Assembly (NCBI RefSeq): GCF_009764685.1
Contig: NZ_VHLM01000077.1
Location: forward strand, 62,001-126,000
DNA: 64,000 nucleotides
Direction of reading: 5' to 3'
Origin: Flavobacterium sp. I-STPP5a
GTDB lineage: Bacteria > Bacteroidota > Bacteroidia > Flavobacteriales > Flavobacteriaceae
Below, in pieces: positions 61,074-64,000 of this stretch. Numbering within the stretch: position 1 is the first letter of the stretch; every line of letters starts with the position of its first letter. Made by a program: the position numbers and the translations under genes. Below the pieces are notes generated by a model. The model was not told where the DNA came from, searched no databases, and saw only the letters and a program-made list of their open reading frames with translations.

Positions 61074-61108
61074 CTCTACAAATGTAGAGTAAAATTTGAA
61101 ATAAACAA
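61074..61108 (-). promoter_or_regulatory. BlaI-type operator on the promoter of the lipoprotein-blaI-blaR1 operon
   Basis: CTCTACA-AA-TGTAGAG (61074-61089) has perfect 7-bp arms and carries the TACA/TGTA core of BlaI/MecI operators. On the minus strand TACATTTG (61079-61086) is a perfect -7 box inside this palindrome, and TTG (complement of CAA at 61106-61108) stands 19 bases upstream. Repressor binding would block RNA polymerase directly. Confidence 0.85.
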
Positions 61109-61221
61109 ATGTTTTGTAAAAAATTTGTTGTTCAGGTATTTAGGTTGTCAATTGGACTAGAAGTCCTTTCTGTCGTAGCTATTGATTTTATTAGGTTTAG
61201 GATTAAATACCAACTATCAAA
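61109..61221. other. Spacer between the BlaI operon promoter and the repeated promoter segment
   Basis: AT-rich, no gene or RNA recognised. Confidence 0.4.
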
Positions 61222-61267
61222 AGATACGTAAGAATTTTTGTTTACATTTGAAAAGAACAAAACGAAG
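61222..61267 (+). promoter_or_regulatory. Repeated promoter segment, copy 1 (in front of lgt)
   Basis: AGATACGTAAGAATTTTTG, then TACATTTG (-7 box, 61243-61250) and AAAAGAACAAAACGAA. The same segment with few changes lies at 62533-62578 in front of the nuclease-like gene. The -7 box is perfect in both copies. About 235 bases of untranslated leader would precede lgt, so an additional nearer promoter cannot be excluded. Confidence 0.6.
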
Positions 61268-61484
61268 CTGACTTTTCATAATGAAGCTAGATTTAAGTTC
61301 AGTTACTAAGGTTAGTTTCGTAGAATAAAAGTTTCCGGATAATTTAAGTTAAACAAAAAAAATACGCTTATAGAATTGATTTCATTTGTGTACCAAATCC
61401 TCCGAAGTAGATTTGGAATTGAAAGGATGGTAGAATATGACCGCAATGCCGAAAAAGTGCAGTAATAAATAGTAAGAATAATAT

Positions 61485-62312
61485 ATGACAACACTATACA
61501 TCAATTGGGATTTTGATTCCGAAATAATAAATATTTTTGGTTTCCCCTTAAAATATTATGGGCTTTTATTTGCCAGTGGCTTACTTTTAAGCATGTACAT
61601 TCTTAAAGTAATTTACAGAAGAGAAAACTTAACAGATAGCGCTCATGAAGCATTGTTTCTATATGGAATTATAGGAATTTTTGCTGGAGCAAGATTGGGA
61701 CATTGTTTGTTTTATGATTTTGACTATTATTCAAAAAACGTATTAGAAATTTTTTTACCCATTCAAAAAACGATAAACGGAGGATATAAATTTAGTGGTT
61801 ATGCAGGTTTAGCCAGTCATGGTGGAACGGTTGGGTTGATTGTTTCACTTTTTTTATATTCAAAAAAATATGAAATAAAATACCTGAAAATACTAGATTT
61901 GATTGCTATTGTTGCGCCATTGGGAGCTGCATTTATAAGACTTGCCAACTTAATGAACTCAGAAATGATAGGCAATCCCACAACCTTGCCTTGGGCTTTT
62001 ATTTTTAGTAGGATTGATAGTGTTCCTAGACATCCATCCCAACTTTATGAAGCCATTGCGTATCTGCTCATTTTCGGGATTATTTTTGCTATTTACAAAA
62101 CGAAAAACATCACGCTAGGAAATGGATTTTTGTTTGGTCTGGCAATAACTTTAATTTTTACGATGCGCATTTTAATTGAGTTTGTCAAAATCAATCAAGT
62201 AGAATTTGAAGAGGGAATGCTATTGAATATGGGTCAATTGTTGAGCCTGCCTTTTATAGCAATTGGGATCTATTTTATGGGAAAGAATGTAACAAGAAAG
62301 CGTTCTTTGTAA
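61485..62312 (+). CDS. lgt: Prolipoprotein diacylglyceryl transferase
   Basis: 275 residues, about seven membrane segments. It attaches diacylglycerol to the lipobox Cys of prolipoproteins. Conserved: FPLKYYGLLFASG, GIFAGARLGH, GYAGLASHGGTVG, RLANLMNSEMIG, HPSQLYEA and RILIEFVK. Key Arg/Asn/His residues are in place. Possibly one of several lgt copies, as it stands among accessory genes; the substrate set would be the many lipoproteins of the genome. Confidence 0.92.
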   Translation: MTTLYINWDFDSEIINIFGFPLKYYGLLFASGLLLSMYILKVIYRRENLTDSAHEALFLYGIIGIFAGARLGHCLFYDFDYYSKNVLEIFLPIQKTINGGYKFSGYAGLASHGGTVGLIVSLFLYSKKYEIKYLKILDLIAIVAPLGAAFIRLANLMNSEMIGNPTTLPWAFIFSRIDSVPRHPSQLYEAIAYLLIFGIIFAIYKTKNITLGNGFLFGLAITLIFTMRILIEFVKINQVEFEEGMLLNMGQLLSLPFIAIGIYFMGKNVTRKRSL

Positions 62313-62532
62313 AAATACTAAGCAGCGAAGGTTGCAGCTACGGTGTTTTGAATTGACCTAATGGATAGCTTGTTTCAGATTTGTAAAATAAGGATGAATC
62401 AAAACGTTAGATTTCAATAAATTGTACAATATCAAAACAAGGAATTTAAATCTAGCGACGAACCTAAATCATGACTTTTTTAAAAGCTACTGTTGATTTC
62501 ATAGTGTTATTGATTTAACTCGAAAGGTGCAG
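62313..62532 (+). other. Spacer after lgt
   Basis: About 220 bases, AT-rich, no convincing gene, RNA or terminator. Confidence 0.4.
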
Positions 62533-62578
62533 AGATACGTAAGAATTTTTATTTATATTTGAAAAGAACAAAACGAAA
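62533..62578 (+). promoter_or_regulatory. Repeated promoter segment, copy 2 (in front of the nuclease-like gene)
   Basis: Close copy of 61222-61267; -7 box TATATTTG at 62554-62561. 72 bases from the end of the repeat to the ATG of the next gene. Confidence 0.6.
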
Positions 62579-62650
62579 AAGATTTTTTATAAGCTAACTA
62601 GGTGTGGGTTTAGCATTAGGAACCTACAGTATTAAATAAACTACGAAAAT

Positions 62651-63658
62651 ATGCCTATTTACAACATATCAACAGAAGGTATAGCAAAAGTTCCGCAAAC
62701 TAATTTTCAGACAAATGGAATACTTGAAAGGAATCATTTACAGAGATTTTTAAGGGATAAAATTGATATAATTTCAGAAGATACCTTAATTATTTCAGAA
62801 GAGTTTTCGGATTGGGATGATAGCAGAAAAAGAATCGATTTACTTGGTATTGACAAAAAAGCTAATCTTGTAGTTATTGAGCTTAAAAGAACAGATACAG
62901 GGGACCATATGGAACTTCAAGCACTTCGTTATGCATCAATGGTTTCTACTATGAATTTTGAAAAATGCATTTTAATTTATCAAAACTATATTGACAATAG
63001 AGGCTTAGGGATTGATGCCAAAGAGGACTTACTTAACTTTTTAAGTTGGGAAAGCCCATTAGAAGAAGACTTTGCTTCTAACATAAAAATTGTTTTAGCT
63101 TCTGCTGACTTTTCAAAAGAGCTGACAACTTCTGTAATGTGGTTATTGAGCAAAGGAATTGACATCACTTGCGTTAAACTATCACCATATAACTTCAATG
63201 GAGAAGTTTTGCTTGACATCAATCAAATAATACCATTGCCAGAAGCAGAAAGTTATCTAATAAAAATAAAAGAAAAGACTATAGAAAGACAAATTGCATT
63301 GGAATCAACAAGAGATAGAACTAAATATTTTTTTAATGACAAACTTCTTGGAAAAGGTCGTTTAGTTTTTGAAGTTGTAAAGCAATTTATAGAAAATAAT
63401 GAACATCTAACTTTTGAAGAAATTCAAGATAAATTCCCATCAAATTTACAAGGCTCAACGGGCGTATTAAACACTTTGAATTTTGTAAACCACAAATATA
63501 ATGATAGTAAAAAGAAAAGACATTTTATTGACAAAAATGATATTTTAACAAGTGCAGATGGAATAGAGTTTCTAGTCTCAACTGAATGGGGAATTGGTAA
63601 CATTAATAATTTCGTCAATTTTGCCAGAAGTATAAATTTTGATATTAAAGAGAAGTGA
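62651..63658 (+). CDS. PD-(D/E)XK nuclease-like protein (NucS/DUF91-type)
   Basis: 335 residues. Nuclease core near 60-95: RIDLLGID (D63), LVVIELKR (E77-x-K79) and MELQALRYASMV, the classical D-ExK pattern with the following Gln of DUF91/NucS and Vsr-like folds. The C-terminal part (about 230-335) is helical and may bind DNA or a partner (LTFEEIQDKFPSNLQGSTGVL). Possibly a DNA-repair or defence nuclease; alone, not next to a known methylase. It shares a promoter type with lgt. Confidence 0.8.
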   Translation: MPIYNISTEGIAKVPQTNFQTNGILERNHLQRFLRDKIDIISEDTLIISEEFSDWDDSRKRIDLLGIDKKANLVVIELKRTDTGDHMELQALRYASMVSTMNFEKCILIYQNYIDNRGLGIDAKEDLLNFLSWESPLEEDFASNIKIVLASADFSKELTTSVMWLLSKGIDITCVKLSPYNFNGEVLLDINQIIPLPEAESYLIKIKEKTIERQIALESTRDRTKYFFNDKLLGKGRLVFEVVKQFIENNEHLTFEEIQDKFPSNLQGSTGVLNTLNFVNHKYNDSKKKRHFIDKNDILTSADGIEFLVSTEWGIGNINNFVNFARSINFDIKEK

Positions 63659-63812
63659 TTTTGCTTAATTCAGTCTACGCACATTTTTTTCGATTGAATT
63701 GGAACTAGGTGATATAAGGAAATAATTTTGTACTTATAAATAATTGCTTTTATATACTATGCTATCAACTGTTGAAAGAGAATATTTAAACCACAGATAA
63801 GAAAATCTAGAA

Positions 63813-64000
63813 ATGATTAAACTTTTTGAAATTACGTCTGAATTTATTGAAGGACCATCATCTAATAATGAAAACGTTTTCAATTATTATCATAAAAGTA
63901 ATCGCAGTGATATTAAAATCATTCGTGCTATTTTGGAAGATTGGTTTTCAAAATATCCTGAAATTGAAAAAAAAGAGCTAAAGATTCGTTTTAAAAAGGA
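63813..64000 (+). CDS. Unknown protein, cut by the window end
   Basis: An ATG at 63813 opens a frame of 62 codons that is still open at the window edge. The visible part (IKLFEITSEFIEGPSSNNE, then SDIKIIRAILEDWF and KKELKIRFKK) is not recognised. No perfect -7 box close by; 154 bases after the nuclease-like gene on the same strand. Confidence 0.5.
   Translation, partial: MIKLFEITSEFIEGPSSNNENVFNYYHKSNRSDIKIIRAILEDWFSKYPEIEKKELKIRFKK

Overview
The window looks like a chromosomal segment of a Flavobacterium-type bacterium (Bacteroidota, Flavobacteriia). The DNA is AT-rich. Many genes have a TANNTTTG -7 box, often with TTG about 19-23 bases upstream, instead of a sigma70-type promoter. DnaE carries a fused N-terminal proofreading domain, S16 has an Ala/Glu-rich tail, and a Flavo-1-like RNA is present.

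Layout. 1-2.3 kb: the end of an ABC exporter with its HlyD partner, and a tRNA methyltransferase. 2.4-4.2 kb: rimM, rpsP and an RRM protein. 4.25-9.1 kb: a leftward leuC-leuD-leuA-like-leuB operon. 9.8-17.3 kb: dnaE, an outer-membrane barrel, a Flavo-1-like RNA, thioredoxin and a DUF58 protein. 17.3-18.3 kb: two identical tRNA-Asp genes, a GIY-YIG gene and a decayed copy of it. 18.6-28.1 kb: frameshifted and intact lipoproteins, small membrane proteins, a GT2 glycosyltransferase, ruvC, hemW, a cyclase-family protein and a YjbR-type protein.

28.2-48.5 kb is the most striking part. Seven tightly packed or overlapping genes encode a receiver, an H-NOX haem/NO sensor, a histidine kinase with an HNOBA-like domain and five PAS domains, a FIST (NosP-like) sensor, a second soluble kinase, an Hpt protein and a LytTR regulator. 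This reads as a complete phosphorelay with two candidate NO sensors. Just downstream, a small gene of unknown function has a direct-repeat operator of LytTR type overlapping its -33 box. Next comes an exopolysaccharide-like locus: TPR/beta-barrel exporter, STAS-like protein, flippase, GT4, GH5-like hydrolase, secreted protein, giant GT-C-like membrane protein, and a response-regulator receiver fused directly to a polyprenyl-phosphate-type GT2. My working model is that NO controls a polysaccharide pathway both transcriptionally (LytTR) and enzymatically (receiver-GT2 making the lipid-linked donor for the GT-C protein). This is inference from gene content and order.

48.6-54.3 kb holds housekeeping or conserved genes (PH/SHOCT protein, DUF4407, pckA, DUF423, saccharopine dehydrogenase family). 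54.4-58.6 kb is an array of unrelated same-strand small genes separated by about 130-160-bp elements. The outer arms of these elements pair across each gene as in integron cassettes (attC-like), and no integrase is visible. 58.7-61.1 kb is a BlaI/BlaR1-like operon whose promoter -7 box lies inside a perfect TACA-TGTA palindrome. The window ends with lgt, a PD-(D/E)XK nuclease-like gene and a gene cut by the window edge.
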